Positions 26,426 to 35,041 of a DNA stretch of 64,000 nt are shown here, piece by piece (the first letter of the stretch is position 1; the number at the start of each line of letters is the position of its first letter). Source of the DNA: Mycolicibacterium sphagni (lineage in GTDB: Bacteria > Actinomycetota > Actinomycetes > Mycobacteriales > Mycobacteriaceae); contig NZ_VBSB01000008.1 of NCBI RefSeq assembly GCF_013337765.1, positions 1 through 64,000 of the forward strand, given 5' to 3'. The position numbers and the translations under genes are program-made. The notes below the pieces were generated by a model. That model ran no database searches. It was given only the letters and a program-made list of their open reading frames with translations, and was not told the DNA's origin.

Positions 26426-27885
26426 TATCCCCGCGCAGCGGAGCGCCCGGCGCGACGGCCGTAGAAACTGCCGTCTCCGAGTGAGATTCCACTGGCATAG
26501 CCCCACGCGGCCAGGCCCGCGGTGCAGCGCCCGGCCGCATACAGGCCCGGGATCGGCTCACCGCTGACATGCAATACCTCGGCCGAAAGGTTGGTGCGCA
26601 ACCCGCCGAGGCTGAATCCGCCAGTGGCGTGCCGCAGATCGATGGCCCCGATCGGGCTGCCGAGCGGGCGCAGCCACCGAGATTTCTTGTGGAGCAACGG
26701 GTCTTCGCCGCGGGCCGCGCCTTCGTTGTAGCGCGCCACCGTGTCCTGCAGGCTTCCGGTGGGGAGGTGCATTTCTGCCTCGAGCTCGGCCACCGTCTCG
26801 CACACCCACTTCGGCTTTCGCAGGATCAGCTTGGGTGTTTGCGACGCCAGGGCCTCTTCCTGGCCTTCCTCGTCGAGGATCAGAAAGGCTGTGTCGTCCT
26901 GGTAGTAGAGCGTGTGCTGACCGGCTCGGCCGGGGTAGGTGTCCTCGGCGACGTAGCGCTGCCCCCGCGCGTTGACCAGTATGCCGCGCACCAGCTGCTG
27001 TGGATCGACCAAGAACGCGACCTCGGTGGCGTCGGTGTGCGCCAGATCGGCGCCCAGTGCCTGGGCCATCCGGATGCCTTGTCCGTCATGGTGTTCCACC
27101 GCGGAGATGGGCCGGCCCGCGATACGGGGAGTGAATCGCTGCATCATCGAATCGTTGTAGGCGAAGCTACCGGTGGCCAGCACCACCCCGCGGCGCGCCC
27201 TGATCGCGATGTCGGTGCCGTACTGGCGAGCGGTGATGCCGACCACCCGGCCGTCGGACTCGACGATCAGCGCCTGCACGCGCACGTCGTACACCGACCG
27301 CACACCCAGCTCGGTCGCGGTCTCCACGAGTGGTTTCATCAGCATGAACCCGGCGCTGGCCTGGCCCTGCTTCTTGTTCTGCATCTTCGGCACGTGTCCG
27401 CGCGGCGCTGGTTCGGCGATGGTGTTGAACGGGTAGGCGTCCTCGCCGCCGCTGTACATCAAGCCCTGATCGCCCAGTGGTTCCCAGCCCGGCTCGCCGA
27501 AGAACTCCGGTTTGAACGGCACCCCGCAGTCCGCCAGCCACTCGAAGTGGGCCACACTGCCTGCGGAATAGTCGGCGATGCGCTCCTTGTCGGCGCCCGG
27601 GCCCATCGCCGCGTTGAGGAAGGCGGCCATATTCTCGACGGAATCGCTGAAGCCACAGGCTTTTTGCAGGGGAGTGCCGCCACCGAGATAGATGAACCCC
27701 CCGGCCAATGCCGCCGCGCCACCCCAGGCGCCTGCCCGCTCGAGCACCAGCACATGGGCGCCGGCGCGCGCGGCCTCGACCGCCGCGGTCGCTCCGGCGA
27801 CCCCGTAACCGGCGATCACCACATCGGCTTCGTGATCCCAGCTCGTCACCGAGGCGGCCGGGACCGGGTGGATGTCGGTGCTCAC
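26425..27885 (-). CDS. FAD-binding dehydrogenase, KstD/fumarate reductase superfamily
   Basis: This 486-residue flavoprotein has the FAD loop 'VVIAGYGVAGATAAVEAARAG', 'GGAAALAGGFIYLGGGTP', and C-terminal 'GLYAAGRCTAGLAAWGYASG'. It is the third member of this superfamily in the window and the most divergent: it lacks the GGTTAYSGG form of the second motif. It sits between the lipase (one-base overlap) and HsaC-like gene (one base gap), so it is cotranscribed with ring-cleavage enzymes. Confidence 0.85.
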   Translation of the reverse strand: MSTDIHPVPAASVTSWDHEADVVIAGYGVAGATAAVEAARAGAHVLVLERAGAWGGAAALAGGFIYLGGGTPLQKACGFSDSVENMAAFLNAAMGPGADKERIADYSAGSVAHFEWLADCGVPFKPEFFGEPGWEPLGDQGLMYSGGEDAYPFNTIAEPAPRGHVPKMQNKKQGQASAGFMLMKPLVETATELGVRSVYDVRVQALIVESDGRVVGITARQYGTDIAIRARRGVVLATGSFAYNDSMMQRFTPRIAGRPISAVEHHDGQGIRMAQALGADLAHTDATEVAFLVDPQQLVRGILVNARGQRYVAEDTYPGRAGQHTLYYQDDTAFLILDEEGQEEALASQTPKLILRKPKWVCETVAELEAEMHLPTGSLQDTVARYNEGAARGEDPLLHKKSRWLRPLGSPIGAIDLRHATGGFSLGGLRTNLSAEVLHVSGEPIPGLYAAGRCTAGLAAWGYASGISLGDGSFYGRRAGRSAARG

Positions 27886-27886
27886 G

Positions 27887-28795
27887 TCAGGGCCGCATGG
27901 CGGCGGGCATCTCGCCGACCCACTTGTGGCCCCAATAGCTGTCTGCGGTGATTTCCTCGGCCGTGTAATGGTTTTCGTCGACCCGCAGGCCGCCGGTGCC
28001 GAACTCGATGTCCCAGTCGCCGGGGGCGCGGACGTAGAACGACACCATCTTGTCGTTGGTGTGACGGCCCAGCGTGGACGACAGCTGGAACCCTTCCGCC
28101 GCGATGCGGTCCAGCGCTGCCCCTACCGCGTCGAGCTCGTCGACCTCTACCATCATGTGGATCAGACCAGGGTCGCGGTTGTGCATGGCCGGCGCGATCG
28201 CCAGGCTGTGGTGGCGTTCGTTGATGCCGAGGAAGCGGATCCGGATCGGCCCGAACTCTTTGGGCAGCGGGACCCGGAACGCGCCCCGGGATACGAATCC
28301 CAGTACTCCGGTGTAGAACTCGAACAGGCCGGGGGCGTCCATCGCCGGCAGCACGACATGGCCCAACCCTTGATCGCCGGTGACGAACCGGGCGCCGAAT
28401 GGGGTGATGACGGGGGTGTGGTCGAGCACCGCGCCGTGGAACACCTCCAGATGTGTGCCTGCCGGGTCGTCGAACGCGACGACCTCCTCGACACGGCGGT
28501 CGTCGGCCTCGGATTGCGAGAGCTGCTTGTATGGCACACCGGCGCGGTCGAGGAGCTCTTTGACCTGTTCCAGGGCGGCGTGATCGCGGACTTCCCAGCC
28601 GACGGTGGCGATCCGGTCGCCATCGCCGGGAACCACGATGATGCGGGCGGCGCGCTCGTCCATCCGGAGGTACAGCGCCGAGGGATCCGGTCCCTTGCCC
28701 TCAGCGAATCCCAAGACACCAAAGGCGAATTGGCGCCAACGGTCGATGTCCGCGGTGTGGATGGTGACGTAGCCGAGGCTCTTGAGGAGGCTCAC
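27887..28795 (-). CDS. HsaC-like extradiol ring-cleavage dioxygenase
   Basis: This 302-residue type I extradiol dioxygenase has the iron ligands His146 ('GLGHVVL'), His213 ('LIHMMVEV') and Glu264 ('DIEFGTGG'), plus 'HHSLA' and 'TLGRHTND', matching HsaC/BphC. HsaC cleaves the catechol 3,4-DHSA by meta-cleavage. Two vicinal-oxygen-chelate domains are visible (about 1-130 and 140-290). It lies 13 bases downstream of the HsaA-like gene. Sequence drift from the HsaC I recall suggests a paralogue with a related substrate. Confidence 0.9.
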   Translation of the reverse strand: MSLLKSLGYVTIHTADIDRWRQFAFGVLGFAEGKGPDPSALYLRMDERAARIIVVPGDGDRIATVGWEVRDHAALEQVKELLDRAGVPYKQLSQSEADDRRVEEVVAFDDPAGTHLEVFHGAVLDHTPVITPFGARFVTGDQGLGHVVLPAMDAPGLFEFYTGVLGFVSRGAFRVPLPKEFGPIRIRFLGINERHHSLAIAPAMHNRDPGLIHMMVEVDELDAVGAALDRIAAEGFQLSSTLGRHTNDKMVSFYVRAPGDWDIEFGTGGLRVDENHYTAEEITADSYWGHKWVGEMPAAMRP

Positions 28796-28808
28796 CAGTG
28801 CGCTCCTG

Positions 28809-29993
28809 TCAGATCATCGCCCGCAGCGGGCCCTGCGGTTCGACGCCGAAGGAGCTCAGCGCCGCAGCGTGATAGGTGGTGCCGGGCACATGGATGGCAT
28901 GCGCCATACCGGTGTGGGCATCGCGCCAGTAACGCTGCAACGGCTTGTCCATCCGCATGGCGTTGCCGCCCGAGCGGGCGAAGATCTCGTCCACCGCGCT
29001 GACCGCACGCCACACCGCACGCACCTGGGTGCGCCGGCCGGCGGCACGGTCCTCGAATGAGACCTCCTTGCCCGAATCGACCATGTCGTAGATGCGGTCT
29101 GCGTTGGCGAGCAGTTCCTGGCGGGCGGCATTGATGTCGGCGGCGGCCTCACCGATCGCGTACATCACGTACGGGTCGTCCTTGATTGCGGTGCCTGCCG
29201 CGCTGACCCGTTCACGCTGGTAGTCCAGGTGCGCGGCCAGTGCGCCTTCGCAGATGCCGATCGTCGCCGAGGAGATCCCCAGCGGGAACATCGTCGACCA
29301 CGGCATCAGGTAGAGGGTGTCGGTCATCCCGGCCTCGCGCTGTGCCGTCCCGTCCATCACCTTGAACGCGTCCATCACGCGGTAGTCCGGAACGAAGGCG
29401 TCCTTGACGATGACGTCCTTGGAGCCGGTGCCGCGCAACCCGACCACGTCCCAGGAATCCTCGACGATGGTGTAGTCCTTGCGCGGCAGGATCATGTGCA
29501 GCATCTGCGGCGGCATCTGGATCTTGCCGTCGGCGTCGCTCTTGATGGCGCCGAGGAAGATCCAGTCGCAGTGGTCGGTGCCGGAGCTGAACTGCCACCG
29601 GCCGTTGAAGATGTAGCCGCCGTCGACCGGCTTGGCGATGCCCTGCGGAGCGTAGGGGGAGGCCACCCAGGTGTCGACGTCGTCGGCCCAGATCTCCTCG
29701 GCCACCCGGGGGTCGGCGTACGCCAGCTGGTAGGGGTGCACGCCGACCACACCGTTGATCCAACCGGCGGCGGGGTCGAGTGCGGCCAGCGCCATCACGG
29801 TCTCGGCGAACTCGCGCGGATGCACTTCCAGCCCGCCGAACTTCGCCGGCTGAAGCAGCCGGATGTGGCCGGATTCCTTCATGGTCTTGACCGTCTGGTC
29901 GGTGAGCTTGCCGATCTTCTCGGCCTCGACGGCCTGCTCGCGCAGCTGGTCAGCCAGCTGCAATGTCTTGTCGAGCACCGAAGCGGTCATCAT
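28809..29993 (-). CDS. HsaA-like flavin-dependent monooxygenase
   Basis: This 394-residue protein has an acyl-CoA-dehydrogenase fold of the group D monooxygenase type ('LLQPAKFGGLEVHP', 'FSSGTDHCDWIFLGA', 'VVGLRGTGSKDVIV', 'QRYWRDAHTGMAH'). HsaA hydroxylates 3-HSA to the catechol cleaved by HsaC, using reduced flavin from HsaB. No hsaB is in the window. ATG 29990 is an equally good start one codon later. It is the first gene of the hsaA-hsaC-flavoprotein-lipase operon. Confidence 0.88.
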   Translation of the reverse strand: MMTASVLDKTLQLADQLREQAVEAEKIGKLTDQTVKTMKESGHIRLLQPAKFGGLEVHPREFAETVMALAALDPAAGWINGVVGVHPYQLAYADPRVAEEIWADDVDTWVASPYAPQGIAKPVDGGYIFNGRWQFSSGTDHCDWIFLGAIKSDADGKIQMPPQMLHMILPRKDYTIVEDSWDVVGLRGTGSKDVIVKDAFVPDYRVMDAFKVMDGTAQREAGMTDTLYLMPWSTMFPLGISSATIGICEGALAAHLDYQRERVSAAGTAIKDDPYVMYAIGEAAADINAARQELLANADRIYDMVDSGKEVSFEDRAAGRRTQVRAVWRAVSAVDEIFARSGGNAMRMDKPLQRYWRDAHTGMAHAIHVPGTTYHAAALSSFGVEPQGPLRAMI

Positions 29994-30050
29994 TCATCCT
30001 TGTCCAGGTCTGGGCTGTGGGTTTCATCCTGAACCCGCGAGACGGTCAGT

Positions 30051-30068
30051 ATCGGGCAATGTCCCGAT
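30051..30068. promoter_or_regulatory. Inverted-repeat operator candidate in the hsaA-like/BVMO divergent gap
   Basis: ATCGGG (30051-30056) and CCCGAT (30063-30068) are perfect six-base arms around CAATGT. The site is in the middle of the 116-base gap between the HsaA-like operon and the monooxygenase, so it may control both directions. The binding protein is unknown. Confidence 0.5.
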
Positions 30069-30109
30069 GAGCGGGGCAAGTTAGCCGGTGTCGACCTACG
30101 CTGCTGGGC

Positions 30110-31720
30110 ATGAGCGCAGCCGACGACGCACTCGACGTGGTGGTGGTCGGCGCCGGATTCGCCGGGCTTTACGCGCTGCACAAATTCCGCCAGCAGGGCC
30201 TTTCGGTCAGGGTCTTCGAGGCGGCGCCCGATGTGGGCGGCACCTGGTATTTCAACAGGTACCCCGGGGCCCGGTGTGACGTCGAGAGCGTCGACTACAG
30301 CTACTCGTTTTCCGACGAGCTGCAGCAGGAGTGGACGTGGACCGAGAAGTACGCCGCCCAACCGGAGATCCTCGCCTATCTCAACTGGGTCGCCGACAAG
30401 CTCGACCTGCGTCGGGACATCACCTTCGGCACCCGGGTGAGTTCGGCGGTGCTCGACGAAACCACCCTGCGCTGGTCGGTGACGACCGACGACGGGCAGA
30501 CTGTCAGGACCCGGTTCGTCGTAATGGCCACGGGCGCGTTGTCGTCGGCCATCACGCCGGCGTTCGACGGGCTCGAGGATTTCGGCGGCGAGGTCTACCA
30601 CACCGCGCACTGGCCGCACGAGGGCGTGGATTTCACCGGTCAGCGGGTCGCGGTCATCGGCACGGGATCCTCAGGCATTCAATCGATTCCGATCTTTGCC
30701 GAGCAGGCTGAGCAGCTCTACGTCTTCCAGCGCACCCCCAACTACAGCATCCCGGCGGGCAACACGCCTCTGACACCCGAACAGGTGGCCGAGGTCAAGG
30801 CCACCTACTCCGAACGCCGGCGAGTCTCCTTCCGCAGCGGCGGCGGTTCGCCCTACGTCGGCACCACGAAGCTGACCATGGAGGTGTCGCCCGAAGGACG
30901 GCGTGAGGCCTTCGAGAAGCGTTGGCAGCTTGGCGGTGTGCTGTATTCGAAGACATTTCCCGACCAGCTGACCAACTCCGACGCCAACGACGAGGCGCGC
31001 AGGTTCTGGGAGGAGAAGATTCGCGCGGTCATCGACGATCCGCAGGTCGCCGAGCTGCTGATCCCCGACGACCACCCGATCGGGTCGAAGCGAATTTGCA
31101 CCGACTCCAACTACTTTCAGACGTTCAACCGGCCCAACGTGACATTGATCAGCGTCCGCCGTACGCCGATCGAGTCGATCGACGAAACGGGTATCAACAC
31201 CTCATACGCCCACATCGACCTCGACGCGATCGTGTTCGCCACCGGATTCGACGCGCTCACCGGCTCATTGGGCAAGATCGACATCGTTGGGCGCCGGGGA
31301 GAGCGGCTGCGCGACGACTGGGCCGACGGCCCGCGCAGTTACCTAGGTTTGGGCGACGACGGCTTCCCGAACCTGTTCGTCATCACCGGCCCCGGCGCGC
31401 CGGCGGTTCTGGCCAATATGGTGTTGCACGCGGAGTCGCATGTCGATTGGATCGCCGATGCGATCGGCTTTCTCGACACGCACGGGTACGCCGGCATCGA
31501 GGCGACACCGGAGGCCGTCGAGAATTGGCTCGCCGAACTCAATCAGCGCGCCGCAACCACCCTGTTCCCGCGCGCCAACTCCTGGTACCTGGGAGCCAAT
31601 GTGCCCGGCAAGCCAAGGGTTTTCATGCTTTTCATCGGCGGCTTCGGTCTCTACAACGATATCTGCGCCGAGGTTGCCGCCGCCGGGTACAAGGGCTTCG
31701 CGCTGATCAAGGTGCCCTGA
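30110..31720 (+). CDS. Baeyer-Villiger flavin monooxygenase (cyclohexanone monooxygenase type)
   Basis: This 536-residue class B monooxygenase has the FAD Rossmann loop 'VVVGAGFAGLYALHKF' (11-26), the BVMO fingerprint F-x-G-x-x-x-H-x-x-x-W-P (Phe158 to Pro169) and the NADPH loop 'VIGTGSSGIQ'. Such enzymes insert oxygen next to a ketone, giving an ester or lactone; several act on steroids. It stands divergent from the HsaA-like operon and convergent to HsaD-like, suggesting action on a cyclic ketone in the same pathway. Confidence 0.93.
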   Translation: MSAADDALDVVVVGAGFAGLYALHKFRQQGLSVRVFEAAPDVGGTWYFNRYPGARCDVESVDYSYSFSDELQQEWTWTEKYAAQPEILAYLNWVADKLDLRRDITFGTRVSSAVLDETTLRWSVTTDDGQTVRTRFVVMATGALSSAITPAFDGLEDFGGEVYHTAHWPHEGVDFTGQRVAVIGTGSSGIQSIPIFAEQAEQLYVFQRTPNYSIPAGNTPLTPEQVAEVKATYSERRRVSFRSGGGSPYVGTTKLTMEVSPEGRREAFEKRWQLGGVLYSKTFPDQLTNSDANDEARRFWEEKIRAVIDDPQVAELLIPDDHPIGSKRICTDSNYFQTFNRPNVTLISVRRTPIESIDETGINTSYAHIDLDAIVFATGFDALTGSLGKIDIVGRRGERLRDDWADGPRSYLGLGDDGFPNLFVITGPGAPAVLANMVLHAESHVDWIADAIGFLDTHGYAGIEATPEAVENWLAELNQRAATTLFPRANSWYLGANVPGKPRVFMLFIGGFGLYNDICAEVAAAGYKGFALIKVP

Positions 31721-31730
31721 TATTCGCCGA

Positions 31731-31781
31731 GTGTGGGTGTCATGTACGAAAATCGCTGAAATTCGTGCATGAGGCCCACAG
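31731..31781. repeat. Long imperfect inverted repeat between convergent genes
   Basis: Arms of 20 bases (31731-31750 and 31762-31781) pair at 16 positions, with some remaining G-T pairs, around an 11-base loop. The inner arms are TCATGTACGAA and TTCGTGCATGA. It lies between two convergent genes, so it may be a bidirectional terminator. The sequence looks like a dispersed intergenic repeat, but only one copy was noticed in this window. Confidence 0.7.
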
Positions 31782-31809
31782 TCGCGCGCTAGGCCGGGCC
31801 GATCACGGG

Positions 31810-32664
31810 CTAATCCCGCTGCAGGAAGCCCAACACCGTGCTCTCGAAGGCCTGCTTGGCCTCGATCATCACCCAGTGCCCGCAGTTGGGGAACACGTGC
31901 AACTCGGCGTTGGCGATGGTGCGCATCGGGATCAGCGCCATGTCCAGCGGGCTGACTCGGTCATCACGGCCCCACGTCAGCAGGGTCGGCGCCTTCACCT
32001 TGTGCATGGTGGCCCACGGCAGCGGGAAATCGGCGTTGCGCATCATCTTCGTCATCGCCGCGAACGCGGCCTTGCCGTACATGCGGCGCGCACTGGCCAG
32101 GGTCTCCGGATCGGTGGCCAGCGCCCACCGCTCCTCGATGAGCTGCTCGGTCACCAGCGCGGGGTCGTAGACCATCGAGTTGAGCCAGTCGACGAGCCGC
32201 TGCCGGGTGGGGTCCTCGGTGAATTCCTGCAGCAGCCGGATGCCCTCACTGGGGCCCGAGCTGAAGATGTTCGTGCCGATACCGCCGATCGTCACTAGCT
32301 TGCCGATCCGGTCGGAAAAGTTGATCGCGAAGTTGATGCCGACGCCGCCACCCATCGAGTTGCCGATCACGTCGACCTTCTCCAGGCCGAGGGCGTCGAC
32401 GAAGGCCGGCACCGCCGCCTGCGCGTCCAGCATCGGGTGGCCGCCGAAATCGTCGCTGACCCCGAAACCGGGAAACTCCAGCACCAGGCACCGGTAGTGC
32501 TCGGCGAACAAGGACAGGTTGCCGCGGAAGTTGCGCCAGCCGGTAACCCCAGGTCCGGAGCCGTGCAACAGCAGCAGAACGGGGCCTTCGCCGGCCTCGT
32601 GGTAACGCAGAACGCCCTTCTCGGTGGAGATCTCGCGCCGCGTGCCCTCGTATGTCGTATCCAC
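31810..32664 (-). CDS. HsaD-like meta-cleavage product hydrolase
   Basis: This 284-residue alpha/beta hydrolase has the C-C hydrolase pattern: 'LLLHGSGPGVTGWRNF' oxyanion region, nucleophile Ser103 in 'GNSMGGG', Asp235 in 'GRDDRV' and His263 in 'CGHWVMIE'. HsaD cleaves the ring-opened product made by HsaC (DSHA). It completes an A-C-D set with the genes at 27.9-30.0 kb, though it has its own promoter region. Confidence 0.9.
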   Translation of the reverse strand: MDTTYEGTRREISTEKGVLRYHEAGEGPVLLLLHGSGPGVTGWRNFRGNLSLFAEHYRCLVLEFPGFGVSDDFGGHPMLDAQAAVPAFVDALGLEKVDVIGNSMGGGVGINFAINFSDRIGKLVTIGGIGTNIFSSGPSEGIRLLQEFTEDPTRQRLVDWLNSMVYDPALVTEQLIEERWALATDPETLASARRMYGKAAFAAMTKMMRNADFPLPWATMHKVKAPTLLTWGRDDRVSPLDMALIPMRTIANAELHVFPNCGHWVMIEAKQAFESTVLGFLQRD

Positions 32665-32833
32665 GGGTGTTATCCGAACACCGCGGCGGCTGACGTGGCA
32701 ACCAGGCGTACCGCTGGGCGGGCCGCGACATTACCAAATTCACCACTGACCACAGCAGCCTCATTGGTCACATCGTGCGGTAATCTGCTCGGTGACCCGT
32801 GCCTTTCGGGTCGTGGCGGGCGAAGGGATGCCT

Positions 32834-35041
32834 ATGACGCAGGTGTCTGACCAAGACGCCGCCGAGGCGGTCAACGAGCAGGCCCCGGCGGCCGACCGGC
32901 CACCAACCCGGCTGGAGCGTTTCCGCCGTCGCCGGCTGCTCTCGCACGTCAGCATCATGTCCAAGCTGATCCTCATGATGGTGCTGTGCAGCATGCTGGC
33001 TTCGGCGGTGATCGGCGGTATCGCATTCCACGCGGGGCGCACGTCGATCCGGGAAGCTGTGTTCAATCGCCTCACCGAGGTCAGGGAATCGCAGACCCGC
33101 GCCCTCACCGCCCAGGTCAACGACCTGAGAAATTCACTGATCATCTACACCCAAGGCGGGGTCGCGCTGAATGCCCTCGAGGCGTTCACCGCCGGCTTCG
33201 ACCAGCTGAACAATGCTTCGGTCAGTCCGGCCCAGTGGCAGAGCATCACCGACTACTACAGCAAGACTTTCGTCAAAGAGGTCGAGCAGTACAGTGGGAC
33301 CAAACTCGATGCGGGCGCACTGCTGCCCGCGACGCCCGCAGAGCGGTATCTGCAGGCGAACTACACCGCGGTGCGGCAGAACGATGACGTGGCGATCACC
33401 ATCGACGACGCGCACGATGGCAGCCAGTGGTCGGCCGCAAATGCCCGCTACCAGAACTTCTTTCGCCAGATCGTGACGCGGTTCGAGTTCGAAGACGCCT
33501 TGCTTCTCGACGGCCGCGGCAATGTGGTCTACAGCGCGTACAAAGATGTCGATCTCGGGACGAACATCATCGACGGTCCATATGCCGGATCCAAACTTCA
33601 CGAGGCGTACCTGAAGGCGATGTCGGCCAACGCCGTCAACTACGTCGGCTTCACCGACTTCGAGTTCTATCAACCGGCCGAAATGCAGCCGACGGCGTGG
33701 ATGGTGGCACCGCTGGTCAAGGATGGGCGCACCGAAGGGGTTCTGGCGCTGCAGTTCCCGATCACCAAGATCAACCGGCTGATGACCTTCGACCAGCAGT
33801 GGCAGCAATCGGGGATGGGTGACACCGGCGAGACGGTCTTGGCCGGCCCGGATGACTTGATGCGCTCGGATTCGCGGCTGTTCCTGGAGAATCCGCAGGA
33901 ATACAAGGCCGCGGTCGTCGCGGCCGGTACCCCGCCGGACGTTGCAGACATGGCGATCCGGCAGGGTGGCACCACACTGATCCAGAAAATCACGTCGCCG
34001 GCCACCGTCAACGCCCAACGGGGTGAGACGGGAACGATAATCACCAAGGATTATCTCGGCCAGAACACATTGCAGGCTTACGCGCCCCTGGTGATCAAGG
34101 ACTCGGACCTGCACTGGTCCATCGTCGCGAAAGTGACCACAAGCGAGGCGTTCGCTCGCGAGTCGTCGTTCACCAAGACCATGGTGCTGGTGACGACCGG
34201 CATCATCTTCCTGGTATGCCTTTTGGCGATCTATCTGGCGCAGATTTTCGTCCGGCCGATCAGACGCCTGGAATCGGGCGCGCAGCGGATCAGTGCCGGT
34301 GATTACAACGTCGCCATCCCGGTGGAGACTCGCGACGAGATCGGAGATCTGACAGAGGCATTCAACGAGATGGGCCGCAGTCTGACAGTCAAGGAAGACT
34401 TGATCAATCAGCAGCGCAAAGAAAACGACGACCTCTTGCGCTCGCTGATGCCCGACGCGCTCGCCGAGCGCTTCAAGCAGGGCGAGGAAACCATCTCTGT
34501 CGAGCATCCGAATGTCACCGTCATTTTCGCCGACATCATCGGGCTCGATCGACTTCAGGCCGAGTTGACCTCGGAAGAATCCCTGACGCTGATCAACGAA
34601 CTGATCCGCCAGATCGATGCCGCGGCGGACAACTTCGGTATGGAGACCGTCCACACGGTGCGTAACGGCTACCTCGCAAGTTGTGGCCTTACCGTTCCGA
34701 GGCTGGACAATGTTCGCAGGACAGTGGATTTCGCGATGGAGTGCCAGCAGATCGTCGGCCGGTTCAACAGTGAGACCGGCAACGACCTGCGGGTCCGCGC
34801 CGGCATTGATACCGGCGCTGTCAGCAGTGGGTTGCTGGGCCGGCCGTCGGTCGTCTACGACATGTGGGGCGCCGTCGTCAACCTTGCCCATCAGATCAAA
34901 GATGGTTCGCCCCAACCCGGAATCTATGTGACCTCCAGCGTCTACGACGCGCTGCAGGAGTCCCTGGAATTCGATTCGGCGGGCAGCGTCTCGGTCGACG
35001 GTGAGGCCCAACCGATCTGGCGACTGACGGAGCGTCGCTGA
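32834..35041 (+). CDS. Membrane class III nucleotide cyclase with degenerate active site (Rv2435c-like)
   Basis: This 735-residue protein has a membrane helix (about 44-65), a large extracellular sensor domain (about 66-445), a second helix (about 450-474), a HAMP linker (about 475-530) and a class III cyclase domain (about 555-730). ATG 32834 follows GAAGGG by six bases; GTG 32792 is a longer alternative. First metal Asp567 ('FADIIG'), Asp676 ('YDMWG') and Asn683 are kept. The adenine-contacting Lys is His607, the second metal Asp is Asn611 and the catalytic Arg position is Gln687. Catalysis is therefore doubtful. It overlaps the channel gene by one base (TGATG). Confidence 0.9.
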   Translation: MTQVSDQDAAEAVNEQAPAADRPPTRLERFRRRRLLSHVSIMSKLILMMVLCSMLASAVIGGIAFHAGRTSIREAVFNRLTEVRESQTRALTAQVNDLRNSLIIYTQGGVALNALEAFTAGFDQLNNASVSPAQWQSITDYYSKTFVKEVEQYSGTKLDAGALLPATPAERYLQANYTAVRQNDDVAITIDDAHDGSQWSAANARYQNFFRQIVTRFEFEDALLLDGRGNVVYSAYKDVDLGTNIIDGPYAGSKLHEAYLKAMSANAVNYVGFTDFEFYQPAEMQPTAWMVAPLVKDGRTEGVLALQFPITKINRLMTFDQQWQQSGMGDTGETVLAGPDDLMRSDSRLFLENPQEYKAAVVAAGTPPDVADMAIRQGGTTLIQKITSPATVNAQRGETGTIITKDYLGQNTLQAYAPLVIKDSDLHWSIVAKVTTSEAFARESSFTKTMVLVTTGIIFLVCLLAIYLAQIFVRPIRRLESGAQRISAGDYNVAIPVETRDEIGDLTEAFNEMGRSLTVKEDLINQQRKENDDLLRSLMPDALAERFKQGEETISVEHPNVTVIFADIIGLDRLQAELTSEESLTLINELIRQIDAAADNFGMETVHTVRNGYLASCGLTVPRLDNVRRTVDFAMECQQIVGRFNSETGNDLRVRAGIDTGAVSSGLLGRPSVVYDMWGAVVNLAHQIKDGSPQPGIYVTSSVYDALQESLEFDSAGSVSVDGEAQPIWRLTERR

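Noticed and set aside
33134..35011. Long open frame of about 625 codons on the minus strand
   Set aside because: It is fully opposite the cyclase gene, shows no known domain and reflects high GC codon bias.
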